NCBI GenBank assembly: GCA_023247055.1
Contig: JAHFHF010000034.1
Location: 1-33,157 of the forward strand
Origin: Candidatus Omnitrophota bacterium
Lineage (GTDB): Bacteria > Omnitrophota > Omnitrophia > Omnitrophales > Aquincolibacteriaceae
DNA: 33,157 bases
Direction: 5' to 3'
Under the pieces are notes generated by a model that was not told the DNA's origin, ran no database searches, and saw nothing but the letters and a program-made list of their open reading frames with translations. This document shows, piece by piece, positions 16,282 through 24,089 of the stretch (position 1 is the stretch's first letter; every line of letters starts with the position of its first letter). The translations under genes were made by a program, and so were the position numbers.

Positions 16282-17051
16282 ACCTGATTGAAGCGCGCAG
16301 CGTCCGTGTTCTCTTGGGCGGGACACCGATTGTTCAGGAAGCTTCGTTGACCGTGGCTGCGGGAGAGATCATCGGCCTGATCGGTCCGAATGGCGCGGGT
16401 AAATCGACGCTCATCAAAGCATTGGCCGGGCTCTTACCCGTTCAGGCGGGCGGCGTTTTTCTGGAGGACAAGCCTCTTACGCAGTGGTCTGCTGCTGCGC
16501 GCGCACAGCGCGTAGGTTATTTACCGCAGGGCGTTCAGATTCACTGGCCGTTGACAGTGGAACGTACCGTGACGCTGGGCCGCATTCCGCATCAAGCGCC
16601 CTGGCAGCCTTTGAATGCCGCAGACCATACAGCGGTTGCACAAGCGCTGCGCCAAACCGATACAGCGGCTTTAGCCGGCCGGCGCGTCGATGTCCTTGCC
16701 GGCGGTGAAAAAACGCTGGTCATGGTCGCGCGGGTTCTTGCGGGGAAGCCGCGTGTGATTCTTGCGGATGAACCGGTCGCCGGGCTTGATCCTAACCATC
16801 AACTGCAAGTCATGGAACTTCTGGCAGCGCTGGCCCAAAAAGGCTGCGCAGTCTTGGTTGTTTTACACGATTTATCGCTCGCCGCCCGTTTCTGCAGCAA
16901 ACTTTTTTTTATGAAAGAGGGCCGTTTCATTGCTTCAGGCCCGCCCGAAACGGTGCTGACTCCCGGGCATTTGCGCGCCGGTTATTCGATCGAGGCGCGG
17001 CTTGTTCCCGGCCCTGATGGCCTGGGAATCATTCCTTGGAAACGCCTGTGA
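16278..17051 (+). CDS. btuD: Corrinoid ABC transporter ATPase
   Basis: A 257-aa ABC ATPase that energises corrinoid import. It has Walker A GPNGAGKST at 36-44, a Q-loop region YLPQGVQIHW, a signature motif LAGGE at 140-144 (a variant of LSGGE), Walker B VILADEP with the catalytic Glu165, a D-loop AGLDPN and a switch histidine in VVLHDLS. It overlaps btuC by 4 nt (ATGA) and the next gene by 4 nt (GTGA). Family membership is certain; the cobalamin specificity is from context. Confidence 0.93.
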   Translation: MNLIEARSVRVLLGGTPIVQEASLTVAAGEIIGLIGPNGAGKSTLIKALAGLLPVQAGGVFLEDKPLTQWSAAARAQRVGYLPQGVQIHWPLTVERTVTLGRIPHQAPWQPLNAADHTAVAQALRQTDTAALAGRRVDVLAGGEKTLVMVARVLAGKPRVILADEPVAGLDPNHQLQVMELLAALAQKGCAVLVVLHDLSLAARFCSKLFFMKEGRFIASGPPETVLTPGHLRAGYSIEARLVPGPDGLGIIPWKRL

Positions 17052-17260
17052 CGCAAAAGGGATTGACGCCAAAGACCTGCGAAAAATGCGGCGCAGAATT
17101 TATCTGCGGCGCCGCGGCCGGCCGCTGCTGGTGCATGTCCGTTTCGCTTGAACGCGGCACGCTAGAAAATTTGCGGCAGCAGTATGACGATTGCCTCTGT
17201 GAAACTTGCCTGAGTCTTTGGGGTGGCCGGCCGCGACCGGCCACTATGCGTCCGATATAA
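17048..17260 (+). CDS. Cysteine-rich CWC family protein
   Basis: A 70-aa protein with eight cysteines in the order CEKC, IC, CWC, CLCETC, the signature of the Cys_rich_CWC family (PF14375). The function is not known; the arrangement suggests a metal- or cluster-binding knuckle. The GTG at 17048 overlaps the btuD stop (GTGA), so it is translationally coupled into the B12 transport operon. An in-frame TTG lies 12 nt further upstream. The last dozen residues (GGRPRPATMRPI) are encoded by a GC-rich palindrome and are probably not part of the original domain. Confidence 0.85.
   Translation: MTQKGLTPKTCEKCGAEFICGAAAGRCWCMSVSLERGTLENLRQQYDDCLCETCLSLWGGRPRPATMRPI
17223..17244. repeat. GC-rich palindrome in the 3' end of the CWC gene
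   Basis: GTGGCCGG and CCGGCCAC form a perfect 8-bp stem with a 6-nt loop CCGCGA. It lies inside the last codons of the CWC gene, 20 nt before the cobQ start. Such GTGGCCGG palindromes occur as dispersed intergenic elements in other genomes; here it has probably extended the reading frame. Confidence 0.6.
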
Positions 17261-17263
17261 CTT

Positions 17264-18844
17264 ATGGCGCTTGCCAAAACCATCATGATTCAGGGGACGG
17301 CTTCACACGTCGGCAAAAGTGTCATGACGGCCGCTCTTTGTAGAATTTTTAAAAACCGCGGCCTTCGCGTGGCGCCCTTCAAAGCGCAGAACATGTCGAA
17401 CAATTCTTATGTCACGCCGGACGGTCTTGAAATTGCCCGCGCTCAGGCCGTGCAGGCGGAAGCCTGCGGCATAGAGCCGCATGTCTGGATGAGTCCCGTT
17501 CTGTTGAAGCCCGAAAGCGATTGTAAGGTCCAGACGGTGGTGCTGGGCAAGCCGTGGAAAAACCCCCTGTCCCTGCTTCAAAAAAATTACCGTAAGATCC
17601 TTGAGCCGATTGTGCTGGAGGCGCTGCACCAGCTGCGTAAAAAATATGATCTCGTCATCATCGAAGGCGCCGGCAGTCCGGCGGAAGTTAATTTAAAGCA
17701 TAATGACATCGTCAATATGCGTATTGCGCGCGCAGTCAAAGCCCCGGTCATTCTGGTGGGTGATATCGATGCAGGCGGTGTCTTTGCCCAATTGGTAGGC
17801 ACCCTCGAATTACTGAATGCCGCAGAACGCCGGTCTGTGAAGGGTTTTCTGATCAATAAGTTTCGCGGCGATCTCGGATTGCTCAAGCCCGGCCTTGACT
17901 GGCTCGAACACAAGACAAACCGCCGTGTTCTTGGCGTCATTCCTTTTTTAAACGACGTGGATTTAGCGGAAGAAGATTCGATTTCTGCGAAATCTCCGGC
18001 TGCCGCTGGGCTGCGTGCGAACCGCCGTCTCGACGCCGTGAGCGGGGGCCGGCGCGACCGCCGCATCAGTCCCGCAGGGCAGGAGGAATTGCTGGTCGAT
18101 GTTTTGTGGCTGCCACGTCTTTCAAATTTTACCGACTTTGATCTTCTCGCGAAACAACCCGGAGTCACGCTGCGTTGGCTGCATGAGCCGGACCGCCACC
18201 GTGTGCCCGATATCCTGATGATTCCCGGCACTAAGAGTACCGTTGCGGACCTGGATTTTTTGCGTGAAAGCGGCCTTGCGGATTATGTGCTGCGCGCCGT
18301 CCGCGCAGGAAGCTGGATCGTAGGCATTTGCGGCGGTTATCAAATGCTCGGTAAAAAAATCACAGACACGAAAGGCGTCGAGTCCAAACGTCAATCACGT
18401 GAAGGGCTGGGACTCATTCCAGCCGTTACGGCATTTAAAAGCCAAAAGAAAACCTGCCGCGTGGCAGCGCGGCATCGGACCAGCGGGATTTTTGTCAAAG
18501 GCTATGAAATCCATATGGGGCAGACGCGCCTTGGAAAAAAAGTCCGGCCCCTTTTCGACATTTATGAACGCAGCGGAACCGCTGTGCCTCCCGCCGCCGA
18601 AGGCGCGCACGTTCAAAGGGGAGAAAGCCATATTTACGGCACGTACCTGCACGGGGTGTTCGAAAATAAAGAGTTTCTCGAGGCTTTTTTGAACGGCCGC
18701 CGCCTGGCTTGCGGTCTCAAACCGGTCCCTGCAAAAGTCCCTGCCGTTGACGCTAACTGTGAAGACGGCGTTTATGACCGCCTGGCGCAAAAAGTAGAAG
18801 CTTCCCTGGATATGGATTTTTTACTTAAAATAGCCGATATCTAA
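17264..18844 (+). CDS. cobQ: Cobyric acid synthase
   Basis: This 526-aa cytosolic enzyme amidates four carboxyl groups of adenosylcobyrinic a,c-diamide with glutamine and ATP, giving adenosylcobyric acid. The N-terminal dethiobiotin-synthetase-like ATPase domain shows MIQGTASHVGKSVMTAALCR and FKAQNMSNNSYVTPDG. The C-terminal class I glutamine amidotransferase domain has the nucleophile Cys356 in GICGGYQMLG and the conserved His463 in GTYLHGVF. The linker near residues 243-277 is longer than usual and arginine-rich (RANRRLDAVSGGRRDRRISP). It starts 3 nt after the CWC stop and belongs to the riboswitch-controlled operon. The presence of a late biosynthetic enzyme means the cell salvages or builds corrinoids rather than only importing finished B12. 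Confidence 0.95.
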   Translation: MALAKTIMIQGTASHVGKSVMTAALCRIFKNRGLRVAPFKAQNMSNNSYVTPDGLEIARAQAVQAEACGIEPHVWMSPVLLKPESDCKVQTVVLGKPWKNPLSLLQKNYRKILEPIVLEALHQLRKKYDLVIIEGAGSPAEVNLKHNDIVNMRIARAVKAPVILVGDIDAGGVFAQLVGTLELLNAAERRSVKGFLINKFRGDLGLLKPGLDWLEHKTNRRVLGVIPFLNDVDLAEEDSISAKSPAAAGLRANRRLDAVSGGRRDRRISPAGQEELLVDVLWLPRLSNFTDFDLLAKQPGVTLRWLHEPDRHRVPDILMIPGTKSTVADLDFLRESGLADYVLRAVRAGSWIVGICGGYQMLGKKITDTKGVESKRQSREGLGLIPAVTAFKSQKKTCRVAARHRTSGIFVKGYEIHMGQTRLGKKVRPLFDIYERSGTAVPPAAEGAHVQRGESHIYGTYLHGVFENKEFLEAFLNGRRLACGLKPVPAKVPAVDANCEDGVYDRLAQKVEASLDMDFLLKIADI

Positions 18845-18910
18845 GTAACGCTTCATCCGTGCCGCGTGTCTAGAAATAAATATGCCTTTAAGCGCAAGAG
18901 AGGATTCGAC

Positions 18911-19288
18911 ATGTCCAAATTCATAAAACACACGGTTTTTGCTCTATGTGTCCTGAACGTGTTTCAGCCGGCGTCTTACGCGGCGGAACTGACCCCAGGG
19001 CAAAAAGCCTCGCGCATTCCTGCCATTATGATCCGGGGAATCGGAAATTTTGTCATGACGCCGCTCGAAATTGTCCGAACGCCGGTGGCGGAAAGCAAAG
19101 AGCATCCGCGGCTGTGGCCCGTGACTTTTTTACCGCGGGCCGTGCGCAATATGGTTTACCGCGCATGCTCCGGCGTTTATGACATAGTGTTTTATCCTTT
19201 CGCCGCTCCTTTCGTGGATGAAGTACCGCCCTTGACCGAAAAAATGGGCATTGCCGAAGATATCTGGGAATTTGAAGACGATTATTAA
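18911..19288 (+). CDS. TIGR04073-like small exported protein
   Basis: A 125-aa protein with a signal peptide (FIKHTVFALCVLNVFQPASYAA, cut after YA or AA). The mature part RGIGNFVMTPLEIVRTPVAE...RAVRNMVYRACSGVYDIVFYPFAAPF resembles TIGR04073, a family first described as exosortase-system associated. The ATG at 18911 is preferred over an in-frame start at 18866 because the signal peptide follows it and a GAGAGG lies upstream. It sits 66 nt after cobQ and just before cobO, so it may be co-transcribed. No link between this family and cobalamin is known to me. Confidence 0.7.
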   Translation: MSKFIKHTVFALCVLNVFQPASYAAELTPGQKASRIPAIMIRGIGNFVMTPLEIVRTPVAESKEHPRLWPVTFLPRAVRNMVYRACSGVYDIVFYPFAAPFVDEVPPLTEKMGIAEDIWEFEDDY

Positions 19289-19295
19289 AACCCGC

Positions 19296-19874
19296 ATGAA
19301 AAAAACATTGCGTCAGGACAAAGCGCCGCGCAAGCACCGCATTCCTAAAAACAAACATGTCAAAAAGGGCCTGATTCTCGTCAATACGGGCGATGGAAAA
19401 GGTAAGAGTACGGCGGCCTTTGGCACGGCCATGCGCGCTGCGGGCTGCGGCATGAAAGTCGCCGTCGTTCAATTTATCAAGGGGAAGTGGAAAACGGGCG
19501 AAGAAAAATCGGCGAAAAAATTGGGCATTCAATTTGTCCCGATGGGCGAAGGGTTCACCTGGGACACGCAAAATTTCGAACGCGATGTCGCAACCGCTCA
19601 AAAAGCCTGGAAGAAATGTTTGGAATTAATGATGGATCAGGAGCATCATCTCGTGATCTTTGATGAAATTAATTACTGCCTGAAATATAATTTTTTGGAT
19701 ATCCCGCAGGTGATCAGCGCTTTGAAGCGCAAACCGCCCTTGAAGCATGTTTTTCTGACGGGCGGGGGAGCTCCTCAAGAACTGATAGATGCCGCGGATC
19801 TTGTCACCGAAATGAAATGCATCAAGCACCCGTTTCACAGCGGTATTCTGGCCCAGCAAGGCATCGAATTTTAA
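19296..19874 (+). CDS. cobO: Corrinoid adenosyltransferase (CobA/CobO/BtuR type)
   Basis: A 192-aa cytosolic enzyme that transfers the 5'-deoxyadenosyl group from ATP to cob(I)alamin or cobyrinic acid diamide, forming the coenzyme that also acts as ligand of the upstream riboswitch. The unusual P-loop NTGDGKGKSTAAFG near residue 30, VVQFIKGKW, VIFDEINYCLKY and VFLTGGGAPQELIDAADLVTEM are all diagnostic. A lysine-rich N-terminal tail precedes the P-loop. The ATG at 19296, 7 nt after the previous stop, is chosen over one at 19251 that would overlap the previous gene by 38 nt. It is convergent with the methyltransferase gene. Confidence 0.93.
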   Translation: MKKTLRQDKAPRKHRIPKNKHVKKGLILVNTGDGKGKSTAAFGTAMRAAGCGMKVAVVQFIKGKWKTGEEKSAKKLGIQFVPMGEGFTWDTQNFERDVATAQKAWKKCLELMMDQEHHLVIFDEINYCLKYNFLDIPQVISALKRKPPLKHVFLTGGGAPQELIDAADLVTEMKCIKHPFHSGILAQQGIEF

Positions 19875-19908
19875 GCCGGAGTGAAAAAATACGCTGCAGG
19901 TCTGAATA

Positions 19909-21309
19909 TCAGGATACGAGAACAGAACGGTTTTTCATGAGGTATAATGTTCTTTCGCTGCCCTGGACCCCGCTCGATTTTTCCAGCGTAAAACAGCGCT
20001 CAAAAGCCCGCTCAAAAGACGCCTGCGTATAATCCGGAAAAATATCTTTGCGTGACGCTAAAAGTTTTTGCACCTGACTGTCTGTCTTCGGCACAAATTC
20101 AATGATAAGAGAGCGGCTGATTGTGCTAAAAAAATCAGCGATATGGGGCAGGGGCAAGTTATTGGAAATGGCCAGGTGATGGATCAAGGCCAGCGCCAAA
20201 ACCGTATCGGCCGGGCAGCGTCCCTGAAAGGAGGCTCTTTCTGCATGGGCCCAGCCGAGCGCCGGACTGGGATTCGTTAAATCCATGATCAGCGGTAGAA
20301 GCAGCCGCTCATCAGTTTTTTTTCCTTCAAGATAATCGGACTCCACGGCTGCAGGGTCCAGGTCAAAGGCCAAGGTCGGGATGCCGCGCTCGCTGGCAAT
20401 CCGGCTGAATAAACCCGTATTGGCCCCCAAATCCCAAACTTGGGACGGCGTCAGGGCGTTTAAATAGTCCCGGACCAGCTCTTTTTTATGATCGATGCTT
20501 TGCTGGGAATAATTCGTGGCAGAATAATAATCCGCCCATTCAGTTCCTGCCGGGCGCCACTTTAACCGCTTGACAGCCTGCTCCAGACTGTCCAGCAGCC
20601 CCAGGAAAGCCAGACGGCCGAAGCGCTGGGCCTGCCCGCGCACCGCTTTATCTGAAAAGCGCTTCTGACTTTTGGCGTGCCAGTGAATGTGAATAGCCAG
20701 GGAAAGATCCCAATGGGAAGAGGCGGGCAGTAAGCGGCTCGCAAGGTCCAGCGGCAATCCATCCAAGTAGACGCGCAGCAGTTGAACCAGCCGGATATCT
20801 TTGAGCGCCATTAGAGCCAGCGGTGCCAGAAAGTGCTGGCAGAATTGGCGGTAAGCATCCCAGGGCTGTCCTTCCTGGTATTTTTCAAAAGACAGCGTAT
20901 CGATAAAAATAGGGCGGCAGCCTTGAAATTGAATGTTATAGGCCGACGCGTCTTTGAGCGTCATGCCGCGCTTGAGGGCCGCTTTTTGAATCTGAAGGGT
21001 CAATAAGGCGGCATCTTTGAGCTGGCTGAAACTCCATTCGTAAGGATAGGAAATAAATGAAATGCGTTCCGGCCGGATGACTTTATAGGCTTGGGCTGAA
21101 AAAGCCAGGGCGATGGCGGCTTCTTCGTGAGGGATTAAAAGATTGCTTTGGGTTAGATATTCGTAAAGACCGGAAGCCCGCAAGTGGTCATAATGTTCCC
21201 GGTAGGAAAGATTGATTTGCCGGTAAAGTTCTTCGCCGTGGCGGAAAAGAAAACCGCTGGGATCTCTGAAGGAACTGGGCTCGGCTTCATGCGCCGCTGT
21301 TTTTTTCAT
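19909..21309 (-). CDS. Class I SAM-dependent methyltransferase with N-terminal kinase-like region
   Basis: A 466-aa protein. The C-terminal half (from about 285) has a Rossmann methyltransferase core: VWDLGANTGLFSRIASERG (motif I), TLAFDLDPAAVES (acidic residue of motif II), then PADTVLALALIHHLAISNNLP (motif IV region). The N-terminal half contains LKDASAYNIQFQGCRPIFID, which resembles the catalytic D-x4-N and D of kinase-like folds, but its activity is unproven. Similar proteins occur in surface-glycan clusters. The ATG at 21309 (MKKTAAHEA) is preferred over 21342; it overlaps the upstream small gene by 23 nt, so the two are a minus-strand operon. The modified substrate is not known. Confidence 0.75.
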   Translation of the reverse strand: MKKTAAHEAEPSSFRDPSGFLFRHGEELYRQINLSYREHYDHLRASGLYEYLTQSNLLIPHEEAAIALAFSAQAYKVIRPERISFISYPYEWSFSQLKDAALLTLQIQKAALKRGMTLKDASAYNIQFQGCRPIFIDTLSFEKYQEGQPWDAYRQFCQHFLAPLALMALKDIRLVQLLRVYLDGLPLDLASRLLPASSHWDLSLAIHIHWHAKSQKRFSDKAVRGQAQRFGRLAFLGLLDSLEQAVKRLKWRPAGTEWADYYSATNYSQQSIDHKKELVRDYLNALTPSQVWDLGANTGLFSRIASERGIPTLAFDLDPAAVESDYLEGKKTDERLLLPLIMDLTNPSPALGWAHAERASFQGRCPADTVLALALIHHLAISNNLPLPHIADFFSTISRSLIIEFVPKTDSQVQKLLASRKDIFPDYTQASFERAFERCFTLEKSSGVQGSERTLYLMKNRSVLVS

Positions 21310-21526
21310 TCTTGTTTTTCTTGCAAAAAAGACCGGACACAAATGCCGTGATTTTCCGCCAAAACATTTTCAATACAGCGCTTACGGTGAACAGGCCCGC
21401 CAGTAAGATTTGAATTAAATAACTGCCGGAGCCCGGATCCAGGTAGGCGTAAGAATTGCGGGGAAAAAGAAAACTCAGTGCCGCTAAAACAAAAACCGTT
21501 TTTTGCCATTTCGAATTCTCAGGCAT
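21287..21526 (-). CDS. Small YLDPGSGS membrane protein
   Basis: A 79-aa protein: a hydrophobic signal or membrane segment (VFVLAALSFLFPRNSYA), the motif AYLDPGSGSYLIQILLAG, a second hydrophobic helix, and a basic tail (FWRKITAFVSGLFCKKNKN). ATG 21526 is preferred since AAAAGGAG lies upstream (10-nt spacing). Related to the divergent gene at 21756 by the pattern YAYLD.GS...IQ.LLA.L...FWRK. Such mini-proteins recur beside surface polysaccharide and sulfatase-like genes, but no function is established. Confidence 0.72.
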   Translation of the reverse strand: MPENSKWQKTVFVLAALSFLFPRNSYAYLDPGSGSYLIQILLAGLFTVSAVLKMFWRKITAFVSGLFCKKNKNEKNSGA

Positions 21527-21744
21527 CGGTATCCCGCTCCTTTTAAAGATGGCGTTCATGCCAGCCATCGCCGTATTCGGGGAGCAGTATATCCGAAACC
21601 CTGGTTGGGATAAATCAATTTTCCCTGAAGGGCAGGGCGAGTTGACTCCTGTTCAAACTTACGGTAGCCTAACTTATCCCGCGTTATACCTTTCGGCTAT
21701 TTAGGACGATATATTTTATCATTGCAGCCCTGATCGTATTGCCC

Positions 21745-21751
21745 AAGGAGG
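21745..21751 (+). promoter_or_regulatory. Strong Shine-Dalgarno sequence for the plus-strand YLD.GS gene
   Basis: AAGGAGG lies 4 nt before the ATG at 21756 and fixes this as the start of the mini-protein. The 229-bp stretch between the divergent mini-protein genes (21527-21755) must hold both promoters, but I see no convincing -35/-10 pair there. Confidence 0.6.
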
Positions 21752-21755
21752 CCTG

Positions 21756-21989
21756 ATGCGCTACAAAAAACAATATGCCGCTTTGATCGTTTTATCCGTA
21801 GTTTTTTTGATCACGCTCCAGCCGCGTGCTTACGCATACCTGGATTCAGGCTCTGCCGGTTTTTTCATCCAGATGCTTCTAGCTGCCCTGATTGGCGTTT
21901 CTTTCGCCATTAAAAATTTTTGGCGCAAGGTCAAAGAGTTCTTTGCGAAAATCTTTTTGGGCCGCAAAGGACCCAAAAAGAAACCATGA
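21756..21989 (+). CDS. Small YLDSGS membrane protein, paralogue of the divergent neighbour
   Basis: A 77-aa protein: an N-terminal signal or membrane segment (YAALIVLSVVFLITLQPRAYA), the motif AYLDSGSAGFFIQMLLAAL, a hydrophobic helix with FAIKNFWRKVKEFFAKIF, and a basic end (GRKGPKKKP). It aligns without gaps to the minus-strand mini-protein over about 40 residues. It lies 15 nt upstream of the membrane sulfatase-like gene, so the two probably form one transcription unit. Confidence 0.78.
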   Translation: MRYKKQYAALIVLSVVFLITLQPRAYAYLDSGSAGFFIQMLLAALIGVSFAIKNFWRKVKEFFAKIFLGRKGPKKKP

Positions 21990-22004
21990 TCTCTCTTTAA
22001 CCTG

Positions 22005-23546
22005 ATGCCAAAACCACGCGAATTCTTCCGGTTTCCATTTCATCCGCCGCTTGTTGCCAGCTATTTTTTTCTGCATTTGTATGCCAGCAACGCCGCGCTT
22101 GGCCTGACGCCGGAACGTCTAGTCAGGCCTTACAGTTTGACCCTTGCGGTGGCCGCGGCGGCCTGGCTTATCCTGGCCCTGATTTTTAAAAGCCTGCGGC
22201 GCGGAGCCCTGCTGGTTTCAGCCGGTCTCTGGATCTTTTTTTCCGCAGGCTATATTCATACTGCGCTGGCCACAACACTGCCTGTGCCCGATTTGGCCGT
22301 TATGGGAGTTTTGGCACTAAGCTGGCTGTGTCTTGCCGCGGCTTTATGGAGAAACCGTTCGTCCGCTGAAACCGCAACACTGCGCGTCAATATCATCGCG
22401 CTGGTCCTGATCGTTATGCCGCTGTCACAGGCTGTGACTTATGCCTTACAACATCCAGCAGCAAAGACAGCCGGTCTTGTCCGGGAAACGAATAAAGCGC
22501 TGCCGCCCCGTGACCTGACGCCGCTGCAGAAAAACTTGCCCGATATTTATTACATTATTCTCGACGAGTACGCGCATCCCGACGCGCTCAAGGAGGTTTT
22601 TAATTATGACGACAGCGGATTTATCAACGCTTTGAAGAAAATGGGCTTTTACGTCGCTGATAAAAGTTTCTGCAACTACATGCGCACGACGATTTCCATT
22701 CCATCGTCGCTCAATATGCAATACCTGGATTTTTTGACCCAGCAGGCAGGCCCCGACTCGACCGACACCAAAATCCCCTTTGCCATGGTTCGCAATAATC
22801 GCGTTGCCCAAACGTTTAAAAAAATTGGTTATCAATACGTGATAACCGATTCCGGAATTTCACCCATGGACAACAGCCCGCTTGCCGATAAAGTCTTTAG
22901 CTACACCGGCACCGACGAATTTACGTCGCTTTTAGCCCAGGCGACCATGCTCAAAGGTGCGGTCAATGAATTTATCCACGAGCAGTCGCGCAGCCGGCAC
23001 CTTTTTAACTTTAAAGCCATCGAGACTATTTCTGGCATTCCGGGCCCAACGTTCGCATTTTTGCACATCAATCTGCCGCACCCGCCGTTCGTTTTTGACC
23101 GCGACGGCAACCCTTCAAAAGCCAAGAAGATTGAATTTAAACCCAACGATTACGGCCCGGAGTATCAAAAGTATTACCTGGACCAGTTGATTTATACGAG
23201 CAAGATGACTTTGCAACTCGTTCAAATGATTTTGGCCAAGTCAGAAAGCACGCCCATAATTATCATTCAATCCGACCATGGCTTGACGCCGGACATGCCT
23301 TGGCAAAACACCGAACGCTTTGTACGTTTGCGCGGCAAAATCCTCAATGCTTATTTGGTGCCGCCCGTGATGCAGGAAAAACTCTACCCGTCGATTAGCC
23401 CGGTCAACACCTTCCGTCTGCTCTTCAAGACCGTCTTCAACGCCCCGGTCGATCTTCTCGAAGACCGCATCTATTACTCGCACTACGAAAAACAACCCTA
23501 CGTCTTCACCGACGTCACCCCCATTTTTAGGGACAGGTCCTCCTAA
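22005..23546 (+). CDS. Membrane-anchored sulfatase/phosphoethanolamine-transferase-like protein
   Basis: A 513-aa protein. The N-terminal 160 residues contain about four or five hydrophobic helices. The C-terminal periplasmic domain has the alkaline-phosphatase superfamily layout: DIYYIILDEYAHPD with a metal-binding Asp187 region, NYMRTTISIPSS with the probable nucleophile Thr228 or Thr229, FLHINLPHPPFVFD, and IIIQSDHGLTPD with metal ligands Asp424 and His425. Such enzymes modify lipopolysaccharide, teichoic-acid-like polymers or glycans at the outer face of the inner membrane. The last residues (RDRSS and stop) are encoded by the inverted repeat of the adjacent transposase unit, so the native C-terminus was probably altered by insertion. 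Substrate unknown. Confidence 0.8.
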   Translation: MPKPREFFRFPFHPPLVASYFFLHLYASNAALGLTPERLVRPYSLTLAVAAAAWLILALIFKSLRRGALLVSAGLWIFFSAGYIHTALATTLPVPDLAVMGVLALSWLCLAAALWRNRSSAETATLRVNIIALVLIVMPLSQAVTYALQHPAAKTAGLVRETNKALPPRDLTPLQKNLPDIYYIILDEYAHPDALKEVFNYDDSGFINALKKMGFYVADKSFCNYMRTTISIPSSLNMQYLDFLTQQAGPDSTDTKIPFAMVRNNRVAQTFKKIGYQYVITDSGISPMDNSPLADKVFSYTGTDEFTSLLAQATMLKGAVNEFIHEQSRSRHLFNFKAIETISGIPGPTFAFLHINLPHPPFVFDRDGNPSKAKKIEFKPNDYGPEYQKYYLDQLIYTSKMTLQLVQMILAKSESTPIIIIQSDHGLTPDMPWQNTERFVRLRGKILNAYLVPPVMQEKLYPSISPVNTFRLLFKTVFNAPVDLLEDRIYYSHYEKQPYVFTDVTPIFRDRSS

Positions 23547-23584
23547 CCCTCTATTTTTGAAATAGTTACGGCGGACCTGTCCCT
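23529..23584. repeat. Left REP-like hairpin of the RAYT unit
   Basis: AGGGACAGGTCC at 23529-23540 pairs perfectly with GGACCTGTCCCT at 23573-23584. It carries the stop codon of the sulfatase-like gene (TAA 23544-23546) on the plus strand and of the transposase gene (TAG, 23543-23545) on the minus strand. Confidence 0.88.
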
Positions 23585-24016
23585 GAATGCGCTGCTCCAC
23601 GGATACTCCGAGTTCGAATCGACCATTCCGGCCTTAACAGCATTATTTTCGATATATTCTTTCGTATAAAGTAAATGGGTATTGTCCTTGATAACCCAGC
23701 TGGAAAAGCGGCTTTCGAAGAGGTGTCCGCGCCGTTGATGGCGATGGTTGAAATAGACAACATAAGCCAACTGAAGACCATGCATGGCTTTCGACAATTT
23801 TTGAACAGAGGGACTTAGGAATAAATGGTGGATATGATTTGTCATCAAACAATAGGCGTAGCATAGCAGACCGTGCTGTTTGCGATATTTTTCAATCAGA
23901 AAAACATAGCGCGTCCGGTCGGAATCATCATGAAAAAGATTTTGGCCATTGTTTCCTCGAACACAAACATGGAAATAAGAATGAATCGACAATTGAGATC
24001 GTGGTTGTCGTGACAT
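23543..24016 (-). CDS. REP-associated tyrosine transposase (Y1, IS200-like HUH family)
   Basis: A 157-aa protein with the HUH nuclease signature TNHIHHLFL, the N-terminal IHSYFHVCVRGNNGQNLF strand, and the region LYTKEYIENNAVKAGMV that carries the catalytic tyrosine. RAYT proteins cut and join single-stranded DNA at REP palindromes. The ATG at 24016 (MSRQPRSQ) is preferred because AAAAGGA lies 5 nt upstream; a longer reading begins inside the right hairpin. The reading frame is intact, so the enzyme may be active, and the flanking hairpins are its likely substrates. Inactivity cannot be excluded. Confidence 0.88.
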   Translation of the reverse strand: MSRQPRSQLSIHSYFHVCVRGNNGQNLFHDDSDRTRYVFLIEKYRKQHGLLCYAYCLMTNHIHHLFLSPSVQKLSKAMHGLQLAYVVYFNHRHQRRGHLFESRFSSWVIKDNTHLLYTKEYIENNAVKAGMVDSNSEYPWSSAFRDRSAVTISKIEG

Positions 24017-24028
24017 GGGAATCCTTTT

Positions 24029-24084
24029 AGGGACAGGTCCGTTGTAACTATTTTGCAAGAAAAGAGTTAGGAGGACCTGTCCCT
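24029..24084. repeat. Right REP-like hairpin of the RAYT unit
   Basis: AGGGACAGGTCC at 24029-24040 pairs perfectly with GGACCTGTCCCT at 24073-24084. It is the inverted copy of the left hairpin and lies 5 bp from the comM stop codon. Confidence 0.88.
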
Positions 24085-24089
24085 GGTTT

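Larger units (their letters stand above)
23529..24084. mobile_element. RAYT transposase unit bounded by inverted 56-bp hairpins
   Basis: The 556-bp unit starts and ends with 56-bp elements (23529-23584 and 24029-24084). Each is itself an inverted repeat of AGGGACAGGTCC / GGACCTGTCCCT, and the right one is the inverted copy of the left one (shared internal TCCTAAC and AGTTAC). Between them lies one Y1-transposase gene on the minus strand. The hexamer TTTTTA occurs at both outer edges (23524-23529 and 24087-24092), but that may be chance because this transposase class does not normally make target duplications. Confidence 0.85.

Noticed and set aside
23608..23620. GAGTTCGAATCGA resembling a tRNA T-loop
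   Set aside because: It is inside the transposase coding sequence, and no acceptor stem or anticodon arm can be built around it.
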